From Tetraselmis striata (taxonomy: Eukaryota; Chlorophyta; Chlorodendrophyceae; Chlorodendrales; Chlorodendraceae), in contig VCJN01000434.1 in assembly GCA_006384855.1 (NCBI GenBank), positions 62,001-126,000 on the forward strand: a stretch of 64,000 nucleotides of DNA, given 5' to 3'. Below, piece after piece: positions 1 to 10,853 of this stretch. The stretch's first letter is position 1. The number at the start of each line of letters is the position of its first letter. Below the pieces are notes generated by a model. It was not told the DNA's origin and made no database searches. It saw only the letters and a program-made list of their open reading frames with translations. Made by a program: the position numbers and the translations under genes.

Positions 1-3000
1 TAACTACACCCCTTCATATAAGTCCCAGGCCCCTTTCTCGCCGAATCCGAGCTTACAAGTAGTAAGGCAGCTGAATCTATGTTTTATGAGCTGATATCCT
101 GGAATACTGCACATTATGCTCAGCCTTTACCACCTGAGGGTGTGAGCAACCCCCTTCGACCCTAACAAGTTCGTGCCCTTCACAAGTGGCACTTGCGCCA
201 CACTGAGCGTTTCCGGTACTACCCTCACAACAACGGGGGTTGGTGCCCCGCACGTCCCGCCGCGCATGCATAGACCATTGCATGGTGGGATGGCCATGGG
301 TGGGCGAGGAAACATGTCAGCAAAGAGGCTAGGGTGTTTTTGCTTGGGGTGGGGCCATAGTGGCGTGCGCCCGTGCACGATGCGGCGTGATACCATTCCC
401 ACTGCAGTGTTGCCTTGTGGTGCAGCTCTCAAACTCGCGTTATCGCTCAGTACGTTGCGAGAAAACGTCAGAAAAGTTTCATATAAATACCAATATAAAC
501 TTCGCGACCATGGCTACAAATTCCACACCTACAGCACGGTCGTCCGAGGCCATTTAGGCACTTTTCGTTTTTTTTTGAAATAATATGTCGAAATTTGACG
601 TCCCTGTCAGCGTGTGGTCAACATGTTGGCGTAAAACTTTACGCCAAGGGGACCTCAAAACCTTATACACGGTGGCGGGACAGTGTGTTGTATGTACTTG
701 TGCACGGACTACTCATACCTGGCACATACCCCCCTTGAGCGATGCCTACGGCCGCCATGCCGGATCCCCCCTTTCACAACATGATTTCCACCAGCATTGA
801 CGCATGAAGGCGCACGCCATTGCCGCCCCACTGGGCTCACCATGGCGGGCTATGAGCATGCGGTCATGCACTGCTATAGAAAAGCTTTGGCCTACGGCAA
901 GGAGACCGCGAGAACCCTCTCCCGCCTGCGCGTGCAACGATCACAACCGCATTTTGTCCATGATTTTGGCCATGAACCATCGTCATCGACACGTAGGGCT
1001 TGGTCCATGTCGTGAATGACCTAATTTCAATGCCCTACGTGTATGGTGGATAGTGATAGTATCAAGGGTGATGTGGTTTGAGTACGGGGGCTGTGGTGCC
1101 CCATGCCTATTTGTGCACACGAGTGGCGCAATGTGTGGTTTTGAAGCGCCAGTGCCTAAAGCCCTGCTTTTGCATGAATGAAAGCGTTGACGGCAACGGC
1201 CCCCGCGTGGCAATATGGGGTGTGTCGCACTATCTCGGCATTTCCCCCCAGCCGTACGACCCCGAGTAACCCGCATGCACGCGCGCACGGCCCGAGTGCA
1301 GCCGCGCATGGGCATGTGGATCAAATTCGCAAACCCCATACTTATGTGGAGGGGCGTAGTAATCCTTAGCCCGTGGAACTCCGCGGTCCTACTTGCTTCA
1401 TCAGTCTTTGTCTGAGCGGTTAATCTTCTAAATAGATATTCATGCAAGTCGCTGCTATTAGATAGACTGTACTCGTACGTACGGAGACCGTACGCACAGA
1501 GGCCGTACGAACAGATATCCTTACCAATAAATCAAAAAAATGGAAACGCCTGGCGGGGTCGTCGGCAAGGAGGCATGCGCACGTCAGTGGGGCTATAAGT
1601 ACTCGCAGCAGTACTTGGTGAAACACGGCTCTACTCGTAGCGTTTGGCGAATCGAGTTGATTGGATGAGAATGTAATATGTTACAATATGCCGGTGGCTT
1701 GCAATATCTATCATGTAGCGATATGACTCGGTAACGCGGACATGCAGCTAATATCCCGATAATTGAGGAGTCGTAGTGCGTAGCTGAACATTGCAATGAA
1801 TATTAATGGCGCGTAGTCGTGGCCGTACCAATAATAAAACGTATGAAAGTGCACCCGCCTAGACCCACGGAATGAATGCAGCGCCCTCCGTGAGACCTCA
1901 GAGGTGGTCGCAAGGAAGCATGGGGATACCTTAACCTTCTGGGCTACGTAGTCGGGTTGACTAGCCCGCCGCAGTAAGCAGGCGCGCCGGTACATGGTAG
2001 ACCCGGAGCGAGCGTATGCGCGCAAGATCGAGCCGCCAGCGGGCCTTTCCGCGGCCAGCCTCAAAGCCTATACAACGCGTCCAACCACCAGCCTACGGGT
2101 ACCAGTACATAATAGGGTTGGGTGGACCTTATGACGCCTGCCAAGGGGTCCTGGTGGATTCGGTGAGCATGCTCGAGTGCGAGTGGTGCTGAGCGGGATT
2201 GGCCAATGCCCGTGTCGAAACCTAAGGGCAGCCTACATTACATACCACCCACTCCATCCCGCCCGCCTCACCGCTGCGGCAATCTGAATGACCTAGAATC
2301 CGCCGACCAAGCCGCGCCGGACAGGCCTAGATAGCAGACATGGTCCTTGCCTAGGTCTGGGATGAGTGGGGACTCTGCCGGATGTGTTGCGCTGTGGGAA
2401 CGGCTAGTATGCATGGTGCCAACAGATATTGTGTGGAAACCATGGCGGTTTCTCGCTAGCGGGTTTGCGGCTGATTTGCGCGAACATATCATCGCGAATC
2501 CCCATCATCGGAAAAAAACAGCATGCCCGTATACGAGTGTTGTAGTGCGGCGGCGGGTATATAATTTACACCATTTCAAAGTTACGAATGATTTTGCCAA
2601 AATGTCGCTCACATGGGTTTACACGGTCAAGAGCCGAATTTAGTAGAGGTTCACTGAAAGTGTGGCCGGCGGAAAACGAAATAAGAGGGGATCTGTGTGC
2701 AACACAACGAAACTGGAAGATGGCAGGCTCAGCTGTTACGATTGCTTTCATGTCTACGTACTGTAGTGTCTGCGAGTAGCTACTGGTGCTACACGCGAAA
2801 GGGTACGTTGACGGGTGAACGTGTAACTTGTACCGCTCCATCACCGCATGCATGAAGCTAGATAGCGGTTAGGAAAGCAGGAAACCTCATAAACTATTTT
2901 AGAACATTTCAAGTTGAGTCGGTATTGCGCTAGGGAAAAGCAAACTACGGAAAGAGCGGCAGATTGACGTAGCATGGGTAGCGCCATGTCACGTAGGAGG

Positions 3001-6000
3001 CGCTAGAAGGGCCACCGTTGCGCATTCTCGTTGAACTTGCTTGGAAGTGGCGAAGGGGCGCGATGTGGCCGCAGAAGAACCATGCGCCATGCGAAAGGAG
3101 AACACCAGGTCCGATGTAGTCCAAGGCGACGTCGGAGTTGCGCCGGCCGCCCATCCGCCCATGTAGTGGATGCGAGACAACGGGGCGTCGATGACATTGA
3201 CAGAGGAGGCCGCACTCTTCCGGGGTTCGTGCGAGCTCCAGAATGTGCCGGCAGGTAGGGGGCGCGGTACCGACGAGACGAACGGCCGTAGAAAGCCACT
3301 TTGACATGGAGGCGGCGGTCCAAGAGGTCGAGTGTTCGTCGGGGGTGATAGCCCAGAAGTTAGATTCGGTCAAGGCAACATGGGACTGGGGGATTATCTA
3401 AACGGTGTCGATGAAGTGCCGGAGCAGACGGGCATCGCGGGGGTGCCTAGCCATGGCCCGGGGAGCAGCACGCGCATCTCGTCGGTGCTGCGCTTTTCTG
3501 GGCGCGGCCCTTCGCGAGATACACTTGTAGGTAATGTTGTTTCGCGAATCGACGTGTGCATCTTGCACTCGACATGACACACCAATACAAGCCCCCGAGC
3601 GAAACACATGAATAAATTGACAACCGCGGACACGACGGCGTGGAATAAGTCGTACATGGACTCGGGGGGATGAGGATTGATGATCAGCTCGGTACGCTCA
3701 ACAAATGAGTAAGTGACATAAACGGGTAGCGGGACCCGCAGGACAACGGCGCCCACGCGGCGCTGCCGGAGATGAGGCCCCGCCCACATCACTTCCCGCG
3801 GTAACTCATACGATATTGCGAAAAAACTGCCCGAAAGTGTTATACCGGTATGCGTTCGCGCTGTTGGTACAGTGTGAACGTGCGGCATTGCGACACGAAC
3901 GTCGCGCGGCCCATTGCCCATGCTCTAGCCTCTTGCATGTCTGCGTCCACGACTCTCAGCCCCCGACACCGCGACCGCTCGAAGTGCCAGCACTCCCATA
4001 ATGCGGCGGCGGTGGGCGAATAGCGACCGGCACGGCCGCGGAAAGCGGCGTGCTGCGGGATGTCCGTGGTGACCCCGCAGTGGTCGATACATGCGCGCCG
4101 CCCCCATCCACCAACTTCACCCCGATGCCGCTGCCTCGGTCGGACGAGTTAGGAAACAACGTACACTATCCATGCCCTCTATTTTGACTATGCCGCCTTT
4201 TATCCGAGCGGTTTTGGCCCTATAGTGGAGTATGGTGTCAGCAAAACGCGAGTCCGTGAGGGGTGGTCAATGGGGCGGCAGTCGACATCCACACGCCCTC
4301 AGCCAGCTAAAACCGCCCTATGTCCTCGACGGGGGCAGGGGTTGAGCCATTGGAGTGGGTAGGATATGGTGGGCGACCTGAGGGTGTCCTAGCGGGTGCG
4401 TGATGCGCCGCCGCCCACAATATGCCGACCTCGCGGCGCAGGGGCCGATTATTCGTACAATTTTTGGATCGCGAATCGTCGTACGGGTTACCGCGGGAAG
4501 TGATGTGCCACGCAGCCGTGAGGCGGTGCATGTTGTCCTTAGCTACAAGGGGAATGATGTGCAACTCGAAAAAGTGTTGATGGCCCTTATGTAGGGCCGC
4601 AACGACTCAGCCCCAATTAGACCCCGCTCACCGATCCAGGCGACGTATTGAACAGTCATCTATTGCGGTCACCGCCTCCTCTGGGCTGATGTTCTCCGAG
4701 TTGTGACATCGGCGAACAGATTCAACTTACCAGGGTAGCATTTGAGGGCCGGGTCGGAGAGGCAACCCGAGAGTAGGTCGAGGGGTTGTTGTCCTAGCTT
4801 GTCAAAATCGAAGGCGTAATGTAGACAAGCACAAAGTGATGACGCAACATGGGAGGAAGCGTTGCGGGCTCCTCAATCGCGTAAAAGATGTATGACAGAG
4901 GTGGCAACAAGAGGCCGGGACACCCAGGAAAATGTTAAGCGGCATCCGTTAAGTCGCAAGCAATTGCACTATAACGTTGGAAGGGTTAGATACGGTACGG
5001 GTCCGCGGGGCAAGGTTGATGTAGGATAGCTACGGCGGCCCTGCGCGCCCGTCGCGCTAGTAGCGCTCATTGTCGCGCGCGAAACGTACGCTCGACTAAT
5101 GAAGATCGGTGCGAAGCATGTGCTACCCGTAGAGTAACAATCGCAGAGCGCATGGAAGATATGGTATAGGAGATGGGTCGGCAAACCGTCGTGTGCATGC
5201 TGTGTGCGAATGGTTATTAAGCCGCACTGAGGAAGTATAAATAAAGTTTGTAGGAAAGGCCCGGTCCGACCGGACATGGGGCGCTCATCTCGCAGTCGGC
5301 ACGCAAGGGTCCGTTGTGCAACGGTCACCTCGCAAAGCTTTTGGCAGCTCCGATGAAAGGCGTCCCACGCCATCACTCGCCATCACTCACCTTTGCGCCC
5401 ACGGCTTTCGTCACGCCCACGTCCCTGTCCACGTTGATTCACGACGTGCGAGTGTCGCTTGCACGCGTGCAGTACCTGTGGCCTCGGCGCTGCTGATGGC
5501 CGTCGCCTCGAAGACCTCACTCGGCGATCGTAGTCACGACGCATCATGTAGGTCTCTAAAGATAACCGAACCGATGGAGGTGCTCCGCTACGGGCTTGAA
5601 GTTCTAGGCCCGCAACACGTACAACACACCAAAATCGTCGTGAACGCGCTTGATCTCTTTCACTTCCGGAGAAAAGCCAGACGAAAACGAATCGCCTTGT
5701 ATATGGCCTTAGCGCGATTGCGTATTCGCAAGGTAGGATGTGAAGTTCCGGTTGGCGGCCGGAATGTAGCAGGGCAACAAGTCATCAAGAGCTACAAAAA
5801 GGGCGGCGGTGTGAGCCCAAAACACGGCATCAAAAGGGCCGGCCATCCTGGTGGATGTAGTCGTTTGTTAAGTCGGTCCGTATTCGGAACAGACCGGGCC
5901 GGCTACCGGGTCGAACCTCCCCAGAATTCTAGGCTCTGCTCTGCCCCTGTGCCATATGTTTTAAGAGATCTGACACTTTTTTGGCAGAACCGCAAGCCCT

Positions 6001-6370
6001 CTGCTTTGCGCTAATAACCCGATTTCGCGAATCATTGTACTCGCGAATTACAGTGCTAGCGATAATATCATCAGCATAAAATGATTTTAGCGCTATTCAT
6101 AAGGAATATATAATCCGTACTTCTATCATGCCAGCAGTAACGCGAGCAGTTCCGACTACCAGACAGTGCCCCCCCCTGCTTGCTCATCGCCATAGTAATA
6201 TAAAAAGAGAGAAAGTTAGGTTCGCCCCGGGACATATCGGCCCAGCACTTGACCTCTGGCGCCAACTGAAGTCGTATGTCCGGCAGAGCCCGTAGTAGAC
6301 CATCGCCTCAATCGAACCCCGAAGGGCTATGCATCAACCGGGTAAACCCAGGACACGCCGGGACGATATT
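1..6370. other. No recognisable gene; moderately GC-rich intergenic or decayed DNA
   Basis: I read both strands of this stretch and found no reading frame with a recognisable domain, signal peptide or coding-like conservation. The longest open frames (for example plus strand 5316-6014, minus strand 2945-3373 and 3394-3921) have unremarkable composition and no motif that I can name. Short repeats are present near 1473. The block 2940-5900 may contain old, decayed transposon sequence, but this is only an impression from its mixed composition. Confidence 0.5.
1473..1518. repeat. Three imperfect 15-bp tandem repeats
   Basis: Three successive units of about 15 bp each begin with CGTACG and end in variants of ACAGAGGC. 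The CGTACG core is palindromic, so each unit could act as a small protein-binding site, but nothing shows that it does. Confidence 0.55.
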
Positions 6371-6548
6371 TGGTCAGATGTAGTCATCTAGAGGTTTACA
6401 GTACATTAGCTATGTTGTACTGCGCACGACCCCCGAGGTCGGCGCACGGACTAAGGCCTGCCGGCCCGCACCAGCACTATGACCTGAGGGATCCACCCTC
6501 GGGCACATGCACTCTCTGCTTTGCGCTCGCCTCAACCGGCTCGCGCAC
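6371..6548 (+). repeat. Left split repeat A1 of the PAT-like element
   Basis: This 178-bp segment recurs at 9129-9306 with one visible mismatch (ACATGC against ACAGGC). It holds two small hairpins: GACC/GGTC around 6428-6440 and GAGGG-ATCCA-CCCTC at 6486-6500. It presumably carries the start of the element transcript. Confidence 0.9.
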
Positions 6549-6576
6549 GCAGTCTCGACTCTAGCAGTCGAGCAGA

Positions 6577-7632
6577 GTGTCAGCTTACTCTATGCCGACT
6601 CGGACCCGAGCCTCAGCCTCCCGAGACGCTACACCTTCCCCACCCCGCGACAGCAGGATGCCCCCTCGCCATGTACCGGAAGACGCCTTAGCGGACGACG
6701 CCCCGGGCGGCGCCACGGCGGCATCTGTCGCGGAATTGGAGAAACGCCTGACGGCCCAAGCGGAAGCCCTAGAGAAGCGGCTGGCCGGGCAGTTTGAGGC
6801 TGCTACGGCTGCCTTGCTCGCTCGACTCGCCCCCCCCACTAACCCGCTTCCTCCCGAAGGTACCCAGCCAGCCAACCCCGCGGGCACGCCTGCGCCCGAG
6901 GGTGGTGAGCAAGGAGCGCGAGAGCCCCTTCCTGCTGAGCTAGACGCACCCGACAACGAGCTCGAGTACGTCGACTTTGCCTACTACGGCCGAGTCATCC
7001 CCCCCGGTCTGGAGCGCCCCCCGCGCGACGTCGACGAGCCCCGCTTGTGGACCCTGACCGACGACACCGCCCGCGCCCTCGCGGATAAGCGGAGTCAGGC
7101 AGCGTACGACGAATACCTGCACCTAGGCTGCTATGCCTTCTTCAGTAGCTGCGCCAACGAGGCGATGCGCTGCGCTCTGGAGTCGCTTTCGACCGAGTCT
7201 GCTACGCCGGCAAGCAAGGCTGCGGCCCTTGCCGAGCTCCGCGCCTGCTACCGCACCCACCTGGCGACGGAGGAGGCCACCCGTTCCCGGTTGGGCTACC
7301 TCCAGCTCGCCAAGAATGGACCAACGGCTACAGAGGCGGACCGTGTTTTCGCCGAGCTCGCCCACGCAAAGTTCTGCACCCCACGGCGCATCGCCGTGTC
7401 CGGGCAACTCGACCAACTCCGCCGAGCGTTCGACGACAAGACCCTCGAGATCAGCCTTTCCGCAGCGGGCAAGGCCCGTGCCGCGGCCGCGTTCGCCAAG
7501 GCTACCCCCGACAAGCCCGCCCCCACGGAGTCCGCCGAGAGGCGCAAGCAACGCGAGCAAGCCGCTGCGGCACGGAAGGCCGCAGCGACAGCCGCAGCGT
7601 CCGACAAGGTCAAGGCGAAGGTCACCAAGTGA
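6577..7632 (+). CDS. ORF1, gag-like protein of the PAT-like retrotransposon
   Basis: This 351-residue frame begins 28 bp after repeat A1 and ends just before the reverse transcriptase frame, the usual place for the gag-like ORF1 of DIRS-order elements. Residues 1-45 are Ser/Pro/Arg-rich. Residues 50-88 form an amphipathic, heptad-like stretch (VAELEKRLTAQAEALEKRL and onward) suited to coiled-coil self-association. A Pro/Gly-rich linker follows. Residues 125-300 are helical and acidic-to-mixed, and the last 50 residues are very rich in Ala, Lys and Arg, which could bind nucleic acid. No CCHC zinc knuckle is visible. By analogy it would package the element RNA. A second ATG five codons in is an alternative start. 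Assignment rests on position and composition, not on a recognised domain. Confidence 0.6.
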   Translation: MSAYSMPTRTRASASRDATPSPPRDSRMPPRHVPEDALADDAPGGATAASVAELEKRLTAQAEALEKRLAGQFEAATAALLARLAPPTNPLPPEGTQPANPAGTPAPEGGEQGAREPLPAELDAPDNELEYVDFAYYGRVIPPGLERPPRDVDEPRLWTLTDDTARALADKRSQAAYDEYLHLGCYAFFSSCANEAMRCALESLSTESATPASKAAALAELRACYRTHLATEEATRSRLGYLQLAKNGPTATEADRVFAELAHAKFCTPRRIAVSGQLDQLRRAFDDKTLEISLSAAGKARAAAAFAKATPDKPAPTESAERRKQREQAAAARKAAATAAASDKVKAKVTK

Positions 7633-7678
7633 CGGTGTGGCCCGCCGCGCCGACTCCTGTACGCCTACCTCCCTCTAC

Positions 7679-8780
7679 ATGCGACACCGCGTGCGGAGAA
7701 GATGGCGAGACTGGGAAAGCATCGGCGCGAGCGGGCAAGTCTTGAGTTGGATCCGCCAAGGGGTCCGGATACGCTTCAAGAACGGGCGACGCCCTCGCCC
7801 CTACAACCACGGCGTCTCTATGCGCGACGCCACTCAGGCACAACTGGATTTCATGGCTACAGAACTGCCCCGCTTCGAGGCGATTGGCGCGTGGGAGCGA
7901 GGACACTGCAACAAGTGGGTATCCAGAATGTTTCTAGTCCCCAAACCCGGCACCAACAAATGGCGCCTCATCATCGACCTACGGGAGCTCAACAAGTGGT
8001 GCAAGACTTTCACGATGTCCTACGAAACGCTCAAGCACCTGCGGCACCTGGCGCGCGCGGGAGATTGGTTCGTGTCGATGGACCTGGCCGATGGCTACTA
8101 CGCCCTTGGGATTCGGGAGGAGGACCGCGACTTCTTTACCGTGAACTACCGAGGGGAGCTGTGGCGACTTGCGTGCCTACCGATGGGTTGGACAGGCTCG
8201 TCGTACTACTTCTGCAAATTGACGGCGGCCTTTACTGACTACCTGCGGACGCCCTTGAAGCGGCGCGACCCAGCGTTGCCTCCCACGGCCCCGTCCAAGC
8301 CTACTCGCCGTTTCCTGCGCAACACTCGCTGGCGGGGCGAGCGGCTCCTACCCTATATGGACGACTTCCTTTTCCTCGCGGACTCCCGCGAGGCAGCCCT
8401 GGAGCTACGCGTCCGGTTAAGCACCTTGCTGGACCGCCTGGGCCTACTGCGCAACCCCAACAAGGGAGTCTGGGAGCCCACCCAGGTCGGCCCTCACCTG
8501 GGCCTGATCATCGACCTGAAGCGCGGCGAGTTCCGCGCCCCCGAGGAGAAGCTCATCGCTCTAGCCAAGGCCGCCCGTTCGCTCCTTGGCCGCGCAGCCT
8601 CCAACAAGCGCTGGCTCCCAGCTCGGCAGCTGGCGTCCTTTGCGGGCAAGGCGCAGTTCCTGTACTTGGCAGTTACGCCGGCCCGTTTCTTTTTGCGGGA
8701 GCTGCACGGGAGCCTACTGCCGCCGTTTCTACGGCGCCAGCCCGCCGCCCAAGTTCTGGAGCATCTCCCCGCTGGAGTCT
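7679..8780 (+). pseudogene. Reverse transcriptase part of ORF2 (PAT-like element), RNase H lost
   Basis: The frame opens 47 bp after the ORF1 stop; the ATG at 7679 is the first good start, though the frame is open upstream across ORF1. Reverse transcriptase motifs follow in order: KWRLIIDLRELNKW (motif 1/2 region), VSMDLADGYYALGI (motif A, first catalytic Asp, near 8075), LPMGWTGSSYYF (motif B) and YMDDFLF (motif C, catalytic Asp pair, 8354-8365). The thumb-like stretch through FAGKAQFLYLAVTPARFFLRELH ends near 8715 and is typical of DIRS-order elements. In relatives an RNase H domain follows directly. Here the frame instead runs into sequence that makes sense only in another frame (the recombinase remnant), and the formal stop at 9083-9085 is meaningless. 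An internal deletion around 8715-8790 explains this. The enzyme would have copied element RNA. Confidence 0.85.
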
Positions 8781-8789
8781 TCCGCCACT

Positions 8790-9071
8790 TGGTCGGTTTC
8801 AGCCACTCTTACCGAGTGGTTGCGGGAAGCCTACCTGGCGGCAGGCGCCCGACCTCCCACCGGTTTCAAGTGGACATCGCACAGTTTACGCAAGGGTGCC
8901 GCTTCCGCAGCAAGATGCGTCGGCGTCCCCTTGCCGGCCATCAAACACATGGGCGACTGGTCGAAGAACAGCGAGGTGGTCACCGGGAAGTACATCGACC
9001 CGACCATGCGCCCGACTCCTGCGGCCTGGAGGTTCTTCGGTTGGCTCGTCCCCGTCCGGCCGCCGGCCTAA
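8790..9071 (+). pseudogene. C-terminal half of the tyrosine recombinase (PAT-like element)
   Basis: In a different frame from the reverse transcriptase, this segment encodes the catalytic C-terminus of a tyrosine recombinase. It has HSLRKGAAS (the H-x-x-R box, His at 8880, Arg at 8889), then KHMGDWSKNSEVV (the His/Trp box) and GKYIDPT, with the presumed nucleophile Tyr at 8991-8993. The frame ends in TAA at 9069-9071, 31 bp before repeat B1. The first catalytic Arg and the N-terminal DNA-binding half are absent, so the remnant cannot be active alone. In intact elements this enzyme integrates a circular DNA intermediate in place of a DDE integrase. Confidence 0.8.
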
Positions 9072-9102
9072 GCTTCCTGTGCTAGCCTTTGGCTTTCGTC
9101 TC

Positions 9103-9128
9103 TGGCAAACAGTGCCTCCTTGGGTAAA
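9103..9128 (+). repeat. Split repeat B1
   Basis: This 26-bp segment is identical to 9401-9426 and abuts A2. The B1-A2 junction is the internal template for rebuilding element ends in PAT-type elements. Confidence 0.85.
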
Positions 9129-9306
9129 TGGTCAGATGTAGTCATCTAGAGGTTTACAGTACATTAGCTATGTTGTACTGCGCACGACCCCCGAGGTCGG
9201 CGCACGGACTAAGGCCTGCCGGCCCGCACCAGCACTATGACCTGAGGGATCCACCCTCGGGCACAGGCACTCTCTGCTTTGCGCTCGCCTCAACCGGCTC
9301 GCGCAC
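9129..9306 (+). repeat. Split repeat A2
   Basis: This is the 178-bp partner of A1 (6371-6548), with one mismatch seen. It lies directly after B1 and is separated from B2 by 94 bp. Confidence 0.9.
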
Positions 9307-9400
9307 CCACCCACCCTCAGCCATCTTTTGCGCTAGGAGACACCCAGGCCAAGCCTGTGGTTCTTGTCTTAGCCTTCGATGTAAGCGAGCTGACATTCTT

Positions 9401-9426
9401 TGGCAAACAGTGCCTCCTTGGGTAAA
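9401..9426 (+). repeat. Right terminal split repeat B2
   Basis: This 26-bp copy of B1 marks the right end of the retrotransposon. Confidence 0.85.
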
Positions 9427-9434
9427 GCCGAAAT

Positions 9435-9663
9435 ACATCGACCAGATCCAACAGTGTTGGAAATTCCGTCACTGGCCTCCAATTAGTCTTGCGAAATGCT
9501 TCGGCAATTTGCTTGATGACTATAACGGAGCGTCGCCTACCCAGGGCTTTCCGTAACTGGATTGCTGCCTAAACGGCCGTCGTAGAGACGCTGCAAGGGT
9601 TTCACTGGTGCCAGTCCTGTCCCGGGGGCGAAAAAAAAAAAAAAAAAAAAAAACATCGACCAG
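9435..9663 (+). mobile_element. Short poly(A)-tailed retro-insertion with 11-bp target-site duplication
   Basis: The word ACATCGACCAG occurs at 9435-9445 and again at 9653-9663. Between the copies lies about 185 bp of unique sequence ending in a run of 23 A residues (9631-9653). A body plus poly(A) bounded by a short direct repeat is the signature of target-primed insertion by non-LTR retrotransposon machinery. The body has no recognisable tRNA-type A or B box and no long frame, so it could be a SINE, a 5'-truncated LINE or a retrocopied RNA. It sits 8 bp outside the PAT-like element. Confidence 0.65.
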
Positions 9664-9694
9664 GAGTCGATCCCGGACTCGCCATCATATTGCA

Positions 9695-9744
9695 AATCGC
9701 GGGCGGGCGGCGTAATGCGTAATCGCGGGCGGGCGGCGTAATGC
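9695..9744. repeat. Two tandem 26-bp GC-rich units
   Basis: The unit begins AATCGCGGGCGGGCGGCGTA. The first copy is complete (9695-9720) and the second lacks the last two bases (9721-9744). Confidence 0.8.
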
Positions 9745-10195
9745 TCTAGCCCTCCTTCGCGAGAGTCCGTCGGGTCATTACGCCAGCACAGTAAACATTA
9801 ATCCATACCCCGTGCTGGGAATTACACCAGCAGGTACCGGTACGGATACCAGTACAGCAAGATGAAGTCGTCGTCCACCCGCCGCTGATGGGGGCGAATA
9901 AACAAATCGTCGCTGTCGACGCAGAAACATCGTCGCGATGTCGTGTAGCTATCGTGACTACCGCATAAAGCCGTACCGCCGCGATGGATGATGAGCAACA
10001 ACGACTCCTCGTCGACTCGCCGCACCATCCACACAAAAAGCGACTGAGTGCAATGGTCTCATCCGTTGTGGTCACGATTGCTGGTCGCACCGCGTTGAAT
10101 TATGCACGTGTTGTGCTCGTTACGGCTAGTCGCTACACTCAGTCACAGGGTCTATCAGATGCGAGGTGGCATATGCACAGCTAGAAATAAGTGAT
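9745..10195. other. Intergenic region upstream of the SulP gene
   Basis: No gene is seen. The stretch should contain the promoter and 5' untranslated region of the anion transporter gene, but I cannot point to a convincing TATA box. Words such as GGTACCGGTACGG and GATACCAGTACAG form short, imperfect GTAC-rich repeats around 9833-9860. Confidence 0.4.
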
Positions 10196-10819
10196 ATGAC
10201 CTCGACAAATCCGTCGGCCGATCCTCCGATCAACTGGTCGCCTGTCGACCCTCGCGATGAACAGTCAGGGTCGCTGTCGCCGCCCTCGCTAAGCCCGCCA
10301 CACCGCCGGCATACCTGCGGCATCCCCGACGACCCGATGGCGGAAAGCGATCGCGACCCCGAAGCGGCGGTGTCAGCACTTCCCCAGAACTGGCAAGCGG
10401 TGTACCGCGGCCCTGGTTTCCGCTGGAAGTCGCTGCTGCCGCCGGTAACCTGGGTCCCGCGCTACTGGCGCACACTGCGCGGTCGGCTGACCGGCATAGA
10501 CGCCGAGGCGGTGGGAGATTTGACATACTCCGCCAAGGGCGACCTCATCGCCGGACTCACCGTGGGCTGCATGCTTGTGCCGCAGTGCTTGGCCTTTGCG
10601 CTGCTTGCGGGGGTGCCGGTGCAGGCAGGGCTGTTCGCGTCGGTCCTGCCGCTATTGGTGTATTCGATGCTGGGCTCGCTCCGTCAGCTGCAGGTGAGAA
10701 ATGACAATAAAAGGGAACCCTGCGCTACGAAATTACTGGTGATATTTTTTGCTTGACCCAGCAAAATACCCCCTCCCCCCGCCCCCCGATCCAAGATGAA
10801 AAAGATAATATGTGACTCT

Positions 10820-10853
<34 letters not shown>

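Larger units (their letters stand above)
6371..9426 (+). mobile_element. PAT/Kangaroo-like (DIRS order) tyrosine-recombinase retrotransposon, internally deleted
   Basis: The element is bounded by split direct repeats in the order A1 (6371-6548), ORFs, B1 (9103-9128), A2 (9129-9306), B2 (9401-9426). This A1-ORFs-B1-A2-B2 arrangement is the hallmark of PAT/Ngaro-type elements and is unlike LTR retrotransposons or the inverted-repeat DIRS1 type. The inside encodes a gag-like ORF1, a reverse transcriptase with a YMDD active site, and the C-terminal half of a tyrosine recombinase. RNase H and the recombinase N-terminus are missing, so the 3056-bp copy is internally deleted and cannot be autonomous. 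No target-site duplication is seen, as expected for recombinase-mediated insertion. Volvox Kangaroo and Chlamydomonas TOC elements are the closest kinds I know; which it is nearer to is not decided. Confidence 0.85.

Noticed and set aside
2945..3373. 142-codon minus-strand frame with a DYIGPG-like word suggestive of an integrase
   Set aside because: A single short word; none of the other integrase or RNase H motifs appear in any frame nearby.
5968..6012. Similarity of this stretch (TGACA...TTTTTTGGCA...CTCTGCTTTGCGCT) to parts of the PAT-element repeats as an older solo repeat
   Set aside because: The shared words are short (14 bp or less) and not in the same order and spacing as in the element.
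5316..6014. 232-codon plus-strand open frame
   Set aside because: No recognisable domain, no splice or polyadenylation context, and composition like its non-coding surroundings.
1..6370. TTCGCGAA/TCGCGAAT words at several places as a regulatory motif
   Set aside because: Only a handful of occurrences at irregular spacing; not distinguishable from chance in this composition.
8586..8789. Upstream part of the recombinase frame as genuine recombinase N-terminus
   Set aside because: It overlaps the conserved reverse transcriptase frame in a different phase, where the conserved motifs belong to the latter. The frame is open only by chance before the deletion junction.
9653..9690. tRNA gene 3' end (AGTCGATCCCGGACTCGCCA)
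   Set aside because: There is no pairing T-arm or acceptor stem, and the bases before it are the poly(A) tail of an insertion.
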